A stretch of DNA of 56,632 nucleotides from Bacteroidales bacterium (lineage in GTDB: Bacteria > Bacteroidota > Bacteroidia > Bacteroidales > UBA932). Location: the NCBI GenBank assembly GCA_024693285.1, contig JAILLE010000050.1, positions 1 to 56,632 of the forward strand. The letters are read 5' to 3'. Each line of letters starts with the position of its first letter. Position 1 is the first letter of the stretch. Under the pieces are notes generated by a model, which made no database searches, was not told where the DNA came from, and was given only the letters and a program-made list of their open reading frames with translations. Both the position numbers and the translations under genes were made by a program. This document shows positions 48,004 to 55,759 of this stretch, piece by piece.

Positions 48004-49587
48004 ATGAAAAAAATATTTGCTCTTTTGATTTCCGCCCTGATAGCCGTATCGCTTTTCACGAGTTGCGACATCCACGATTTCGGCGACATCAACAAAGATC
48101 CGAACAAACCTTCCACCTCGTTCACGACTTACTTCTTCACTCATGCCTGCCGGTATGCGAACAGGTTCGCTTACACGACCGCCACTAACGCATACGACCC
48201 TTGGTATCAGGAGTGGTCTGGCTACCTGTCCGAGTCAAAGAACAACCAGTATGGTCCACTCTCGACGACATCCGATTACTCTTCAGGTACCCTCTATCTC
48301 AATCCTTTGAAGAACCTTCATTATATCATTGAGATGAATGAGGATCCTGAGCAGAAGGACCAGACGTATGTCGCGGTATTGGGCTCGAGTGCCAATCAGA
48401 TCGCCGCTTCCAAGACCTTGATGGCCTACTTTTTCATGTCCATTTCGGACATTCAGGGTCCTGTGGTCATAAGTGACGCTTTCAAGGGCGCTTCCGAGGA
48501 CAACTGGACTCCTAAGTATGATACTCAGGAAGAGGCCTATACTATCTTGGACAATATGCTTAAGGAGGCCTACGCACAGTTTGACCTGAATGGAACTCTT
48601 GATTCAAGCGCCGATGTCCTCTATGGTGGAGACATCAGCAAGTGGAAGAAGTTCAATGCTTCTTTGCGTATGCTCATGGCAATCAAGCTCAGTGATGTTG
48701 ACCCTGCCACAGGAAAGACACGTTTCGCCGCGGCTTATGCCGACGGAGGAATGACCAATGCCGCTGACGGTTTGGACTTCACATACGATGACCTCAACTG
48801 GAACATGATGTACTACTGGTGCAGCCCTGACTATTCAGGTGCCGGTCTGAATCCTGTCCCCAACATGTTCATCGTTGATGCCATGAAGGAACTCAAGGAC
48901 AACCGTATGTTCAAGTATTTCGATATCGAGTGTTACAAGGGCACCCGCGATCCTGAGAAGTTCCCTCGCGACCAATACTCATCATTCTATGGTATTCCTT
49001 TTGGACTCTCTTCCAATGAGGCTGTTTCCAAGTGGAGCAATTGCTGCGCCAGCATCAATTACGATATGCTTGCTCAGAATGCCACCGTTCCGATCATCCC
49101 TGCTGCCAGGGTTCTTCTTACCGAGGCCGAGGCAGCTATGAGAGGATGGATCTCCGCGGATGCCAAGACTCTCTATGAGGCTGGTATCAAGGCTTCATTC
49201 GAGTGGTGGGATGCGGATGGAGCTGACGAGTATGTGAAGTCTCCCGAGGTTGCCTTCGATCCATCCAAGGGTATTGAGCAGATCGCCACTCAGAGGTGGA
49301 TCGCCGGTTACCTTGCCGACGGTGTTCAGGCCTGGTCTGATTGGAGACGTCTGGATATCCCGAAGATGCCTGTCGGGCCTGGCGCATCCAACACAGGTAC
49401 CGACCACTATCCGTATCGTCTGCCATTTGGTGATACAGACCGCAACTACAACACCGAAAACTACAAAGCAGCTATAGCCACACTTAGGCCCAGCGGTGCT
49501 GATGATAAGGACAACCGCGTTTGGTGGGATGTCGCTGATAACTGGGAAGGCGTCATACCGGATGAGAAGTGTGTTCCTTCCATCTAG
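48004..49587 (+). CDS. SusD-family surface lipoprotein 2 (SusD_2-like)
   Basis: 527-aa lipoprotein; signal peptide ends VSLFTSC (lipobox). DIHDFGDINKDPNKPST is the N-x-DPN opening of the SusD-like group Pfam PF12771, and the TPR-like helices follow (IAASKTLMAYFFMSISDIQG, FNASLRMLMAIKLSD, ARVLLTEAEAAMRGW). The C-terminal IATQRWIAGYLADGVQAWSDWRR is the conserved late block. Unusually for this phylum, a perfect AGGAGG Shine-Dalgarno sequence (47990-47995) lies 8 nt before the ATG. A terminator follows at 49605. Confidence 0.93.
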   Translation: MKKIFALLISALIAVSLFTSCDIHDFGDINKDPNKPSTSFTTYFFTHACRYANRFAYTTATNAYDPWYQEWSGYLSESKNNQYGPLSTTSDYSSGTLYLNPLKNLHYIIEMNEDPEQKDQTYVAVLGSSANQIAASKTLMAYFFMSISDIQGPVVISDAFKGASEDNWTPKYDTQEEAYTILDNMLKEAYAQFDLNGTLDSSADVLYGGDISKWKKFNASLRMLMAIKLSDVDPATGKTRFAAAYADGGMTNAADGLDFTYDDLNWNMMYYWCSPDYSGAGLNPVPNMFIVDAMKELKDNRMFKYFDIECYKGTRDPEKFPRDQYSSFYGIPFGLSSNEAVSKWSNCCASINYDMLAQNATVPIIPAARVLLTEAEAAMRGWISADAKTLYEAGIKASFEWWDADGADEYVKSPEVAFDPSKGIEQIATQRWIAGYLADGVQAWSDWRRLDIPKMPVGPGASNTGTDHYPYRLPFGDTDRNYNTENYKAAIATLRPSGADDKDNRVWWDVADNWEGVIPDEKCVPSI

Positions 49588-49604
49588 ACTTCCTAATATA
49601 GTAG

Positions 49605-49632
49605 AGAAGGGGCCTTTCGGGGCCCCTTCTTT
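49605..49632. terminator. Terminator after susD-2, shared with convergent lpxK
   Basis: 10-bp perfect stem AGAAGGGGCC/GGCCCCTTCT (49605-49614, 49621-49630) with loop TTTCGG, then TTTATTTATTT on the plus side. On the minus strand it follows the lpxK stop at 49635 without a strong T-run, so it mainly serves the plus strand. Confidence 0.88.
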
Positions 49633-49634
49633 AT

Positions 49635-50786
49635 TTATTTATAATCGGTGTGAAATGCCCTAAGCGCACTTAGAAGGCCATTCTCAAAGAACGTTTTTTC
49701 ATGCTCTGAAAGGAACCCGACCTCAATGGGAACCTGGAACATTCTGACTTTCAAGTCTTGGGGAATATCTTTCAGATCCAAGATCCGCTGGCAATCCTTC
49801 TCTGTGGTCGCCACGACAGCGGTGGGGTGTTCCCTGACTGCCCGCAGGATCGCCCGGATGTCACCCTTGGTGTAGTTGTGGTGGTCCTCGAAACGGAAAT
49901 GCTTGACAATCTTGTGCTCGTCGCTAAGGAACATCCGCAGGGGAGTGTCCTTCGCTATACCAGAGAACAGGATGAGCTTCTGGGAATAAGCGTAACGTGG
50001 ATCAGCTTCCTTGAAGATTGGCTGCAGGCTGCTGTACCAGATAGTGGTGAAAAACAGAAACTTCTCCTGTCCTCGCTTGTCGATGCCCTTGCATGTGAGC
50101 GGATCGTAATCTTTCAGTCCTAACTCTCCAGCCCACTTGATTTTCTGCTCGTCCTCCAAATAAGCGGGGCATTTTGATACAATTAAAATATCAGCCTCTG
50201 ACAATCTCTCGGGAAGATCCCTAAGTCTGCCGAAAGGTAGCAGGTGATCTTTTTGGATCGGGCGGTTATAATCTACCAATATTATATTAATAGAGGCTTT
50301 CAGCGCCCTGTACTGGAAAGCGTCATCAAGCACAATCAAGTCCGCGGGAGCGATCTGATCATCAGAGCTACGACGCGCCCTTTTCTCTGTCTTGAGTTTC
50401 TCCGGGTGGCAGAGGATGTCGCATCCTTTGACCCTGTCCCGGTCCACGGCCACAGTGACTCCGGGGAACTTCTTCTTTATCTGGAGCGGCTCGTCACCGA
50501 ACTCTTTGACGGTGCCTTCCCGTTTGACGATCCTGAAGCCTCTTGAAGAGCGGCGATGGCCTCTGGAAAGGACCGCGATGTCCTCATAGGCCCAATCATC
50601 GCTCTTAAGAAGAGTCCGGAGAATCATCTCAGTGTGAGGGGTTTTGCCGGTTCCTCCGGCTGTGATATTGCCGACACAGATGGTGGGAACATCGCAGGTT
50701 TTAACCTTGCGGATCCCGTGGTCATAGCAGAAGTGCCTGAGCTTCAGGGTGAGATAATATGGAAGAAGAATGATTCTGTCAAGCAT
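49635..50786 (-). CDS. lpxK: Tetraacyldisaccharide 4'-kinase
   Basis: Sixth step of lipid A synthesis: phosphorylates the 4' position of the disaccharide precursor at the inner membrane. 383 aa with an N-terminal hydrophobic segment (LLPYYLTLKLRHFCYDHG) and the Walker A loop GGTGKTPHTEM, then VLSRGHRRSSRGFRIV, GDEPLQIKKKFPGV, DLIVLDDAFQYRAL (DDxFQ Walker B) and FSGIAKDTPLRMFL. The ATG at 50786 is used; a longer TTG start would extend far into dus. It overlaps the dus stop by 8 bp, so the two are coupled. Confidence 0.95.
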   Translation of the reverse strand: MLDRIILLPYYLTLKLRHFCYDHGIRKVKTCDVPTICVGNITAGGTGKTPHTEMILRTLLKSDDWAYEDIAVLSRGHRRSSRGFRIVKREGTVKEFGDEPLQIKKKFPGVTVAVDRDRVKGCDILCHPEKLKTEKRARRSSDDQIAPADLIVLDDAFQYRALKASINIILVDYNRPIQKDHLLPFGRLRDLPERLSEADILIVSKCPAYLEDEQKIKWAGELGLKDYDPLTCKGIDKRGQEKFLFFTTIWYSSLQPIFKEADPRYAYSQKLILFSGIAKDTPLRMFLSDEHKIVKHFRFEDHHNYTKGDIRAILRAVREHPTAVVATTEKDCQRILDLKDIPQDLKVRMFQVPIEVGFLSEHEKTFFENGLLSALRAFHTDYK

Positions 50787-51804
50787 CGCGGCACAAAGAT
50801 ACAAAATTATCTCCCCATTTTTCCGCGATGTAGTCAAGAATATTCAGAACCTCGTCCGGATCATTCTCAGTCACGAGCCGCATTCGGGTCTCCTTGAAAT
50901 CGGGAAGACCTTTGAAATAACAGCTCAAATGGCGGCGCATCTCATAGACTCCGACCGGAACGCCTTTGAACTTCACGGAAAGACGGAAGTGCCTCTTGGC
51001 CAGATCCACACGCTCCTTGACTCCTGGAGATGGAAGCTCCTCACCAGTCTGGAGCAGATGCTTGATCTCATTGAATATCCATGGGCGGCCGAACGACGCT
51101 CTCGCTACCATGATTCCGTCCACCCCATAGCGATCGAAGGCATCCTTGGCTTTCTGGGCGGAATCGATATCCCCATTACCTATTATAGGTATATTCATCC
51201 TTGGATTGTTCTTGACTTCTCCGATAAGGGTCCAGTCCGCCTCGCCTTTGTACATTTGGCAGCGGGTGCGGCCGTGGATGGTCAATGCCTTGATCCCGCA
51301 GTCCTGGAGGCGTTCGGCAAGCTCCACGATTATCTTGCTTTTATCGTCCCAACCCAGCCTGGTCTTGACTGTCACAGGCTTTCCTACGGCCTCGACTATC
51401 CGCTTTGTGATCATAACCATCTTGTCAGGGTCCCTCATCATCCCTGATCCGGCCCCTCTGGCCGCGATCTTGCTGACTGGACAGCCGAAATTGATATCGA
51501 TAAGGTCGCAGCCATGGCCACCTACGATTTCTTCGGCATGGTCGGCCATCTTGGCCGCCTCCACCATCGCGTCAGGGTCGCTGCCGTAGATCTGTATGCC
51601 GATCGGAGCCTCGTCATCGTAGGTCATCAGCTTGGCGTAAGCCTTCTTCGCGTCGCGGATCAGACCCTCGGCGGGGATGAACTCCGTGTACACCATGTCG
51701 GCACCCTGCTCCCGACATATTCCCCGGAAGGACGCGTCAGTCACATCCTCCATCGGCGCCAGCAGCACCGGTCTTTCTCCCAGCTCTATGCTCCCTATCT
51801 TCAT
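50779..51804 (-). CDS. tRNA-dihydrouridine synthase (DusB-like)
   Basis: FMN-dependent reduction of uridines in tRNA. 341 aa starting MKIGSIELGERPVLLAPMEDVTD. Motifs: APMEDVTDASFR (FMN-binding), NFGCPVSKIAARGAGSGMM with the catalytic Cys, TVKTRLGWDD, LTIHGRTRCQMYKGEADW, IPIIGNGDI and DGIMVARASFGRPWIF. Upstream starts would cross the promoter. The -7 box TATTTTTG lies 20 bp upstream. Divergent from rplM. Confidence 0.94.
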   Translation of the reverse strand: MKIGSIELGERPVLLAPMEDVTDASFRGICREQGADMVYTEFIPAEGLIRDAKKAYAKLMTYDDEAPIGIQIYGSDPDAMVEAAKMADHAEEIVGGHGCDLIDINFGCPVSKIAARGAGSGMMRDPDKMVMITKRIVEAVGKPVTVKTRLGWDDKSKIIVELAERLQDCGIKALTIHGRTRCQMYKGEADWTLIGEVKNNPRMNIPIIGNGDIDSAQKAKDAFDRYGVDGIMVARASFGRPWIFNEIKHLLQTGEELPSPGVKERVDLAKRHFRLSVKFKGVPVGVYEMRRHLSCYFKGLPDFKETRMRLVTENDPDEVLNILDYIAEKWGDNFVSLCRDA

Positions 51805-51823
51805 TTCAATTGATGATGGAAAA

Positions 51824-51831
51824 CAAAAATA
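51824..51831 (-). promoter_or_regulatory. Candidate -7 element for dus-lpxK
   Basis: Minus strand TATTTTTG, perfect TAnnTTTG, 20 bp before the dus ATG; no good -33 box at 19 nt. It lies back to back with the rplM -7 box. Confidence 0.5.
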
Positions 51832-51853
51832 CGATTTTTTCAAAAAAAATTGC

Positions 51854-51861
51854 TACCTTTG
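51854..51861 (+). promoter_or_regulatory. Candidate -7 element for rplM-rpsI
   Basis: TACCTTTG followed by C, perfect TAnnTTTG, 61 bp before the rplM start. Only 22 bp separate it from the divergent dus element, so the two RNA polymerases probably compete. Confidence 0.6.
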
Positions 51862-51865
51862 CGTC

Positions 51866-51921
51866 CCCTATGTTGTGTAGGGATCGCAATTATTTATGTT
51901 AAACCATTAAAGATCAAGACA
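51866..51921 (+). promoter_or_regulatory. rplM 5' leader, possible L13 autoregulatory site
   Basis: The mRNA should begin near 51868. A hairpin CCCTA/TAGGG (51866-51870 and 51878-51882, loop TGTTGTG) sits at its 5' end, followed by A/T-rich sequence to the GTG. Ribosomal-protein leaders for L13 are known in Bacteroidia; whether this is one needs a covariance-model match. Confidence 0.35.
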
Positions 51922-52374
51922 GTGGACACACTTAGCTACAAAACAGTATCGCTCAACAAGGCGACTGTGAACAAGGAGTGGGTTGTCATCGATGCCACGG
52001 ATCTTCCGCTTGGCCGTCTTGCCTCTAGGGTTGCTCTTGTCCTCCGCGGCAAGAACAAGCCCGGGTTCACCCCCCATGTCGATTGCGGTGACAATGTCAT
52101 CGTTATCAACGCCGAGAAGGTGGCCCTCAAGGGTGACAAGATGGAAAGCCGTGTTTACACTCGCTACACCGGTTATCCGGGTGGCCAGCGTTTCACGACT
52201 CCCAAGGAGATTCTCGCGAAGAGACCCGCTGAACTCGTGAGGAGGTCCGTCAAAGGAATGCTCCCCAAGACCCGTCTTGGTGAAAAGATTCTCCACAACC
52301 TGCATGTTTACGCGGGTCCCGAGCATCCCCACCAGGCGCAGAATCCCAGAGAAATTAAGTTGAACGAAATCTAA
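51922..52374 (+). CDS. rplM: Large-subunit ribosomal protein L13
   Basis: 150-aa ribosomal protein. The start is the GTG at 51922, giving [20 protein letters not shown] as in Bacteroides relatives; an in-frame reading back to 51850 would run through the promoter. Family blocks: [59 protein letters not shown] and [14 protein letters not shown]. rpsI follows after 8 bp, the standard L13-S9 pair. Confidence 0.97.
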   Translation: MDTLSYKTVSLNKATVNKEWVVIDATDLPLGRLASRVALVLRGKNKPGFTPHVDCGDNVIVINAEKVALKGDKMESRVYTRYTGYPGGQRFTTPKEILAKRPAELVRRSVKGMLPKTRLGEKILHNLHVYAGPEHPHQAQNPREIKLNEI

Positions 52375-52382
52375 CAGAGCAA

Positions 52383-52772
52383 ATGGAGAAGAAAAACGCC
52401 CTTGGAAGACGTAAATCAGCCGTCGCTCGTGTTTATCTCGCCGCTGGGAAAGGCAACATCACGATCAATGACCGCGCCCTTGAGGAGTACTTCAAGGAGG
52501 GTTCGCTTCAGTACATCGTGAACCAGCCGTTCGCCGTGACGAAGACAGAAGGTCAGTTTGACGTGAAGGTGAATGTGGTCGGTGGAGGCACCAAAGGCCA
52601 GGCAGAGGCTATCAGGCTCGGTATTTCCCGCGCCCTTAGCGATCTCGACAGAGAGGCTTACCGCCCTGCTCTTAAGGCTGAGGGATTCCTGACCCGTGAC
52701 TCCCGCGAGGTCGAGAGGAAGAAGCCCGGTCAGCCTGGCGCACGCGCCCGCTTCCAGTTCAGCAAGCGTTAG
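52383..52772 (+). CDS. rpsI: Small-subunit ribosomal protein S9
   Basis: 129 aa, normal for the family. [21 protein letters not shown] at the start, [23 protein letters not shown] in the middle, and the basic C-terminal tail [17 protein letters not shown] whose last Arg reaches the P-site tRNA. Co-transcribed with rplM. Confidence 0.97.
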   Translation: MEKKNALGRRKSAVARVYLAAGKGNITINDRALEEYFKEGSLQYIVNQPFAVTKTEGQFDVKVNVVGGGTKGQAEAIRLGISRALSDLDREAYRPALKAEGFLTRDSREVERKKPGQPGARARFQFSKR

Positions 52773-52789
52773 TTTGCCGGAAGAGAACA

Positions 52790-52946
52790 AGCTGTTTTAT
52801 GTTTTTTTGCACAGTCCGGTGCGACAAATCCAGCCCTATTTGGCAGGATGCCGAGACTGCGGAAAATCCCGGAGACCGGAGCAGCTCCGCTACTTTCGGG
52901 ATTGAAGTAAAGAGTTTACAAACAGAAATTTAAATTTCAATTAACA
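52790..52946 (+). promoter_or_regulatory. Structured leader of rpsB-tsf
   Basis: 157-nt gap with several stems: GCAC/GTGC (52809-52812, 52819-52822), GGC/GCC (52842-52844, 52850-52852) and a nested element with outer arms AATCCCG/CGGGATT (52865-52871, 52897-52903) around CGGAG-CAG-CTCCG (52877-52889). There is no T-run after it, so it looks like a translational control leader, plausibly for S2 autoregulation. A weak TTAGTTTG at the rpsI stop could be a -7 box. Confidence 0.5.
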
Positions 52947-53816
52947 ATGCCACGCACAAATTTCCAAGAACTTCTTGATGCAGGCGTACATTTCGGTCAC
53001 TTGGCCAGGAAATGGAACCCTAAGATGGCTCCTTATATCTTCGATCAGAAGAACGGGATCCACATCATCGACCTGCACAAGACCATCGTCAAGATAGACG
53101 AGGCTGCCGACGCGATGAAAGAGCTTGCGCGTTCAGGTCGCAAGATCCTCTTCGTAGCCACCAAGAAACAGGCTAAGGAGATCGTCGCTGAGAAGGCTGC
53201 GGCAGTCAACATGCCATCGATAACCGAGCGCTGGGCGGGCGGTATGCTTACCAACTTCCCGACCATCCGCAAGGCTGTCAAGAAGATGAACACCATCGAC
53301 AAGATGAAAGAGGACGGCACATTCGAGAAGCTCGCCAAGAGGGAGCGTCTGCAGATCAACCGTCAGAGGGAGAAGCTTGAGAAGAACCTCGGTTCCATCA
53401 GGGACATGAGCCGTCTTCCTTCCGCCCTTTTCGTTGTCGATATCCAGAAGGAGGCCAACGCCGTCAAGGAGGCCAACCGTCTCAACATCCCGGTATTCGC
53501 AATGGTTGACACTTGTTGCGATCCCACGCCCATTGATTATGTGATACCGGCCAATGATGACGCCACAAAGTCCATCGAGCTCGTCCTGAACATTCTTTGC
53601 CAGGCTATCGAGGAAGGACTTAGCGAGCGTAAGCTTGAGAAGGATAAGGAAGTCACTGAGGAGACCAATGAGGGAGAGGCCCTTTCCAATCCCACCGGCA
53701 AGAGGCTCCGCGCCCGCAAGAGCGCCAAGCCCGTCTCAGTTGAGGAGGTCGCTCCCGCCGCTGAGCCCGTCGAGGTCGCCGAGGTTGCTGAACCCGTTGA
53801 ACCCAAGGCTGAATAA
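52947..53816 (+). CDS. rpsB: Small-subunit ribosomal protein S2
   Basis: 289-aa ribosomal protein, longer than E. coli S2 (241 aa) because of an acidic C-terminal tail of about 60 residues rich in Glu/Val/Ala/Pro. Core blocks: LLDAGVHFGHLARKWNPKM, NGIHIIDLHKT, ILFVATKKQAKEIV, ERWAGGMLTNF, MSRLPSALFVVDIQKE and VFAMVDTCCDPTPIDYVIPANDDA in the expected order. Tails of this kind are common in Bacteroidetes S2. tsf follows after 20 bp. Confidence 0.97.
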   Translation: MPRTNFQELLDAGVHFGHLARKWNPKMAPYIFDQKNGIHIIDLHKTIVKIDEAADAMKELARSGRKILFVATKKQAKEIVAEKAAAVNMPSITERWAGGMLTNFPTIRKAVKKMNTIDKMKEDGTFEKLAKRERLQINRQREKLEKNLGSIRDMSRLPSALFVVDIQKEANAVKEANRLNIPVFAMVDTCCDPTPIDYVIPANDDATKSIELVLNILCQAIEEGLSERKLEKDKEVTEETNEGEALSNPTGKRLRARKSAKPVSVEEVAPAAEPVEVAEVAEPVEPKAE

Positions 53817-53836
53817 TCTTTAAAAATCAACGACTT

Positions 53837-54829
53837 ATGGCTATTACCGCACAAGACGTTATGAAATTGCGGAAGATGACCTCCGCTGGTATGATGGATT
53901 GCAAGAACGCCCTTAACGAGGCTAACGGCAATTTCGAGGAGGCTATCAAGATCATCCGTGAGAAAGGTAAGCTCGTGGCTGCCAAGAGGGCTGACCGCGA
54001 GACCACCGAGGGCGCTGTCCTTGTCCGCACCAATGGTGACAAGGCCGTCATCGTTTGCCTTGGTTGCGAGACCGACTTCGTCTCCGCCACTCCTGATTTC
54101 AAGGCTCTCGCCAATGAGATCGCCGACACCGCTATCGCCGCTTTCCCGGCTGATGCTGAGGCTCTCAAGGCCAGTGTCTGCTCCAACGGCCACACTGTCG
54201 AGGAGGAAATCTCCGCTCAGACAGGTAAGACCGGTGAGAAGCATGTTCTCGCCTATTATGCCGCTCTTGAGGCTCCGTTCGTGGGACAGTATGTCCACTT
54301 CAACGGCAAGCTCGGCGCTATTGTCTCGTTCAACAAGGAGGTTCCTGAGGATCTCGGTAGGGCTGTCGCCCAGCAGATCACCGCTATGAACCCTGTCGCT
54401 GTCTCTGAGGCTGACTGCCCTAAGGAGGTCATCGACAACGAGCGCGCCGTCGCTATCCAGAAGACCAAGGATGAGCAGGTCCAGAAGGCTGTTGACGCCG
54501 CCCTTAAGAAGGTCGGTATCAATCCCGCCCATGTGGACAGCGAGGATCACATCGAGTCCAACACTGCGAAGGGATGGATCACTCCTGAGCAGGCTGCCCA
54601 GGCCCGCGAGATTATCGCCAAGGTCGGTGCCGAGAAGGCTGCCAACCTCCCTGAGCAGATGATCCAGAATATCGCCAACGGTCGTGTCCAGAAGTTCCTC
54701 AAGGAGAACACCTTGGAGAATCAGGATTTCGTACAGTCCGACGAGAAGATCTCTGTCGCCGACTACATCAAGTCGATTGACAAGGACGCCAAGGTCGTCG
54801 CCTTCCGTCGTTACTCACTGAACGACTAA
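53837..54829 (+). CDS. tsf: Elongation factor Ts
   Basis: Nucleotide exchange factor for EF-Tu. 330 aa against 283 in E. coli. The N-terminal UBA-like domain KLRKMTSAGMMDCKNALNEA is followed by the core motif GCETDFVSATPDFK, whose TDFV inserts into EF-Tu. KFLKENTLENQDFV is the family's closing block. Very strong codon bias. A terminator follows. Confidence 0.97.
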   Translation: MAITAQDVMKLRKMTSAGMMDCKNALNEANGNFEEAIKIIREKGKLVAAKRADRETTEGAVLVRTNGDKAVIVCLGCETDFVSATPDFKALANEIADTAIAAFPADAEALKASVCSNGHTVEEEISAQTGKTGEKHVLAYYAALEAPFVGQYVHFNGKLGAIVSFNKEVPEDLGRAVAQQITAMNPVAVSEADCPKEVIDNERAVAIQKTKDEQVQKAVDAALKKVGINPAHVDSEDHIESNTAKGWITPEQAAQAREIIAKVGAEKAANLPEQMIQNIANGRVQKFLKENTLENQDFVQSDEKISVADYIKSIDKDAKVVAFRRYSLND

Positions 54830-54849
54830 GATCAGCGCTTAAATGCTAT

Positions 54850-54886
54850 AATCCCGACTCTCAAATGAGGGCCGGGATTTTTATTT
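54850..54886 (+). terminator. Rho-independent terminator after tsf
   Basis: AATCCCG/CGGGATT arms (54850-54856, 54873-54879) with an inner CTC/GAG pair, followed by TTTTATTT. The outer arm sequence is the same 7 bp as the outer arm in the rpsB leader. Confidence 0.85.
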
Positions 54887-54913
54887 GGTCTCTTGCTTGC
54901 ATATAAAATGCGA

Positions 54914-54943
54914 AACACCGCATGCTTCGCAGCAGGCGGTGTT
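54914..54943. other. Strong isolated hairpin
   Basis: AACACCGC/GCGGTGTT (8 bp) closing an inner TGCT-TCGC-AGCA stem, with one A/G mismatch. No T-run on either side, so not an ordinary terminator. It lies 23 nt before a short ORF in the tsf-cyclophilin gap (54830-55044) and may be a small RNA or a leader element. Confidence 0.45.
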
Positions 54944-54966
54944 CATTCTAACCTAAAACTTAACCT

Positions 54967-55017
54967 ATGAAAAAACTATTCGATTACAAATATAACAAAT
55001 TTTACACCATAGTATAA
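54967..55017 (+). CDS. Possible 16-residue peptide ORF
   Basis: ATG to TAA encoding MKKLFDYKYNKFYTIV, rich in Lys and aromatic residues, preceded by the pyrimidine-poor ACTTAACCT stretch and the hairpin at 54914-54943. No promoter is obvious. Could be a leader peptide, a toxin-like small peptide or chance; kept at low confidence. Confidence 0.25.
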   Translation: MKKLFDYKYNKFYTIV

Positions 55018-55044
55018 CTTTTCGGACTTTTTTTTAGAAAAAGT

Positions 55045-55746
55045 TTAACGACCCGAAAGTTTAATGGTTTTAATCTGTACAGGCATCAAAGGACGGTCCC
55101 TGTTGTCAGTCGCCACGGCTGCGATCCTGTCAATTATGTCAAGACCTTTGACAGTCTCTCCGAAGACAGTGTAGCCTCCGTCAAGCTGAGCGCAAGCGGC
55201 CGCATCCTGGACAATGTAGAACTGTGAGCCGGAGGATTCCTTCATCGGATTGGCCACATCACCCTTGCGGGCGGCGGCGAGGGCGCCCTTCTTGTGCTTA
55301 TATTCAGGGACGAACTCCGCGGGGATGGTGTAGCCGGGACCTCCCTGGCCATATTTGGCGACAGCGGTGGCGGATGTGTCCTTTGTGAAAGGATCTCCTC
55401 CCTGGATCATAAATCCGTTGATCACTCTGTGGAACAGAAGACCGTCATAATAGCCGGTAAGCGCCAGTTTCTCGAAGTTTTCCCTGTGCTTCGGGGTCTT
55501 GCTGTAAAGCTTGATGGTTATTGTGCCGAGATTGGTCACAATGTCGAATTCCGGCTCTTCCGGAAGGGTTTTCATTATCTCCATGGCGGATTTTTCTTTT
55601 GCTACCTTATTGGCGGCCGCGATTGAGTCCTGACGGGCCTGCTCAGCGGCGGCTTCGGCCGCGGCCTTCTTCGCCGCATTGTTGCAACCGAAGATGAGCG
55701 TGGTGGCGGCAGCCACGATTAATGCTTTGAATAACAGATTCTTCAT
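55045..55746 (-). CDS. Cyclophilin-type peptidyl-prolyl isomerase lipoprotein
   Basis: 233-aa periplasmic or surface lipoprotein: signal peptide ends TLIFGCN (lipobox), followed by a 40-residue Ala/Lys/Glu helix, then the cyclophilin domain (about 68-233). Blocks: GTITIKLYSKTPKHRENFEKLAL, GLLFHRVINGFMIQGGDP (catalytic Arg in FHRV), GTGGPGY-like GQGGPGYTIPAEF, SGSQFYIV and LDGGYTVFGETVKGLDIIDRIA. It probably helps fold exported proteins. It lies 13 bp downstream of the GH20 gene. Confidence 0.94.
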   Translation of the reverse strand: MKNLLFKALIVAAATTLIFGCNNAAKKAAAEAAAEQARQDSIAAANKVAKEKSAMEIMKTLPEEPEFDIVTNLGTITIKLYSKTPKHRENFEKLALTGYYDGLLFHRVINGFMIQGGDPFTKDTSATAVAKYGQGGPGYTIPAEFVPEYKHKKGALAAARKGDVANPMKESSGSQFYIVQDAAACAQLDGGYTVFGETVKGLDIIDRIAAVATDNRDRPLMPVQIKTIKLSGR

Positions 55747-55759
55747 AACTTATCTGAAA

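Noticed and set aside
51850..51921. N-terminal extension of rplM
   Set aside because: Crosses the promoter and leader and does not resemble L13; the GTG at 51922 matches the family start.
53537..54550. 337-codon open frame on the minus strand over rpsB and tsf
   Set aside because: Antisense to two certain genes; it exists because strong codon bias removes stops on the opposite strand. Low-complexity Ser/Leu/Asp product.
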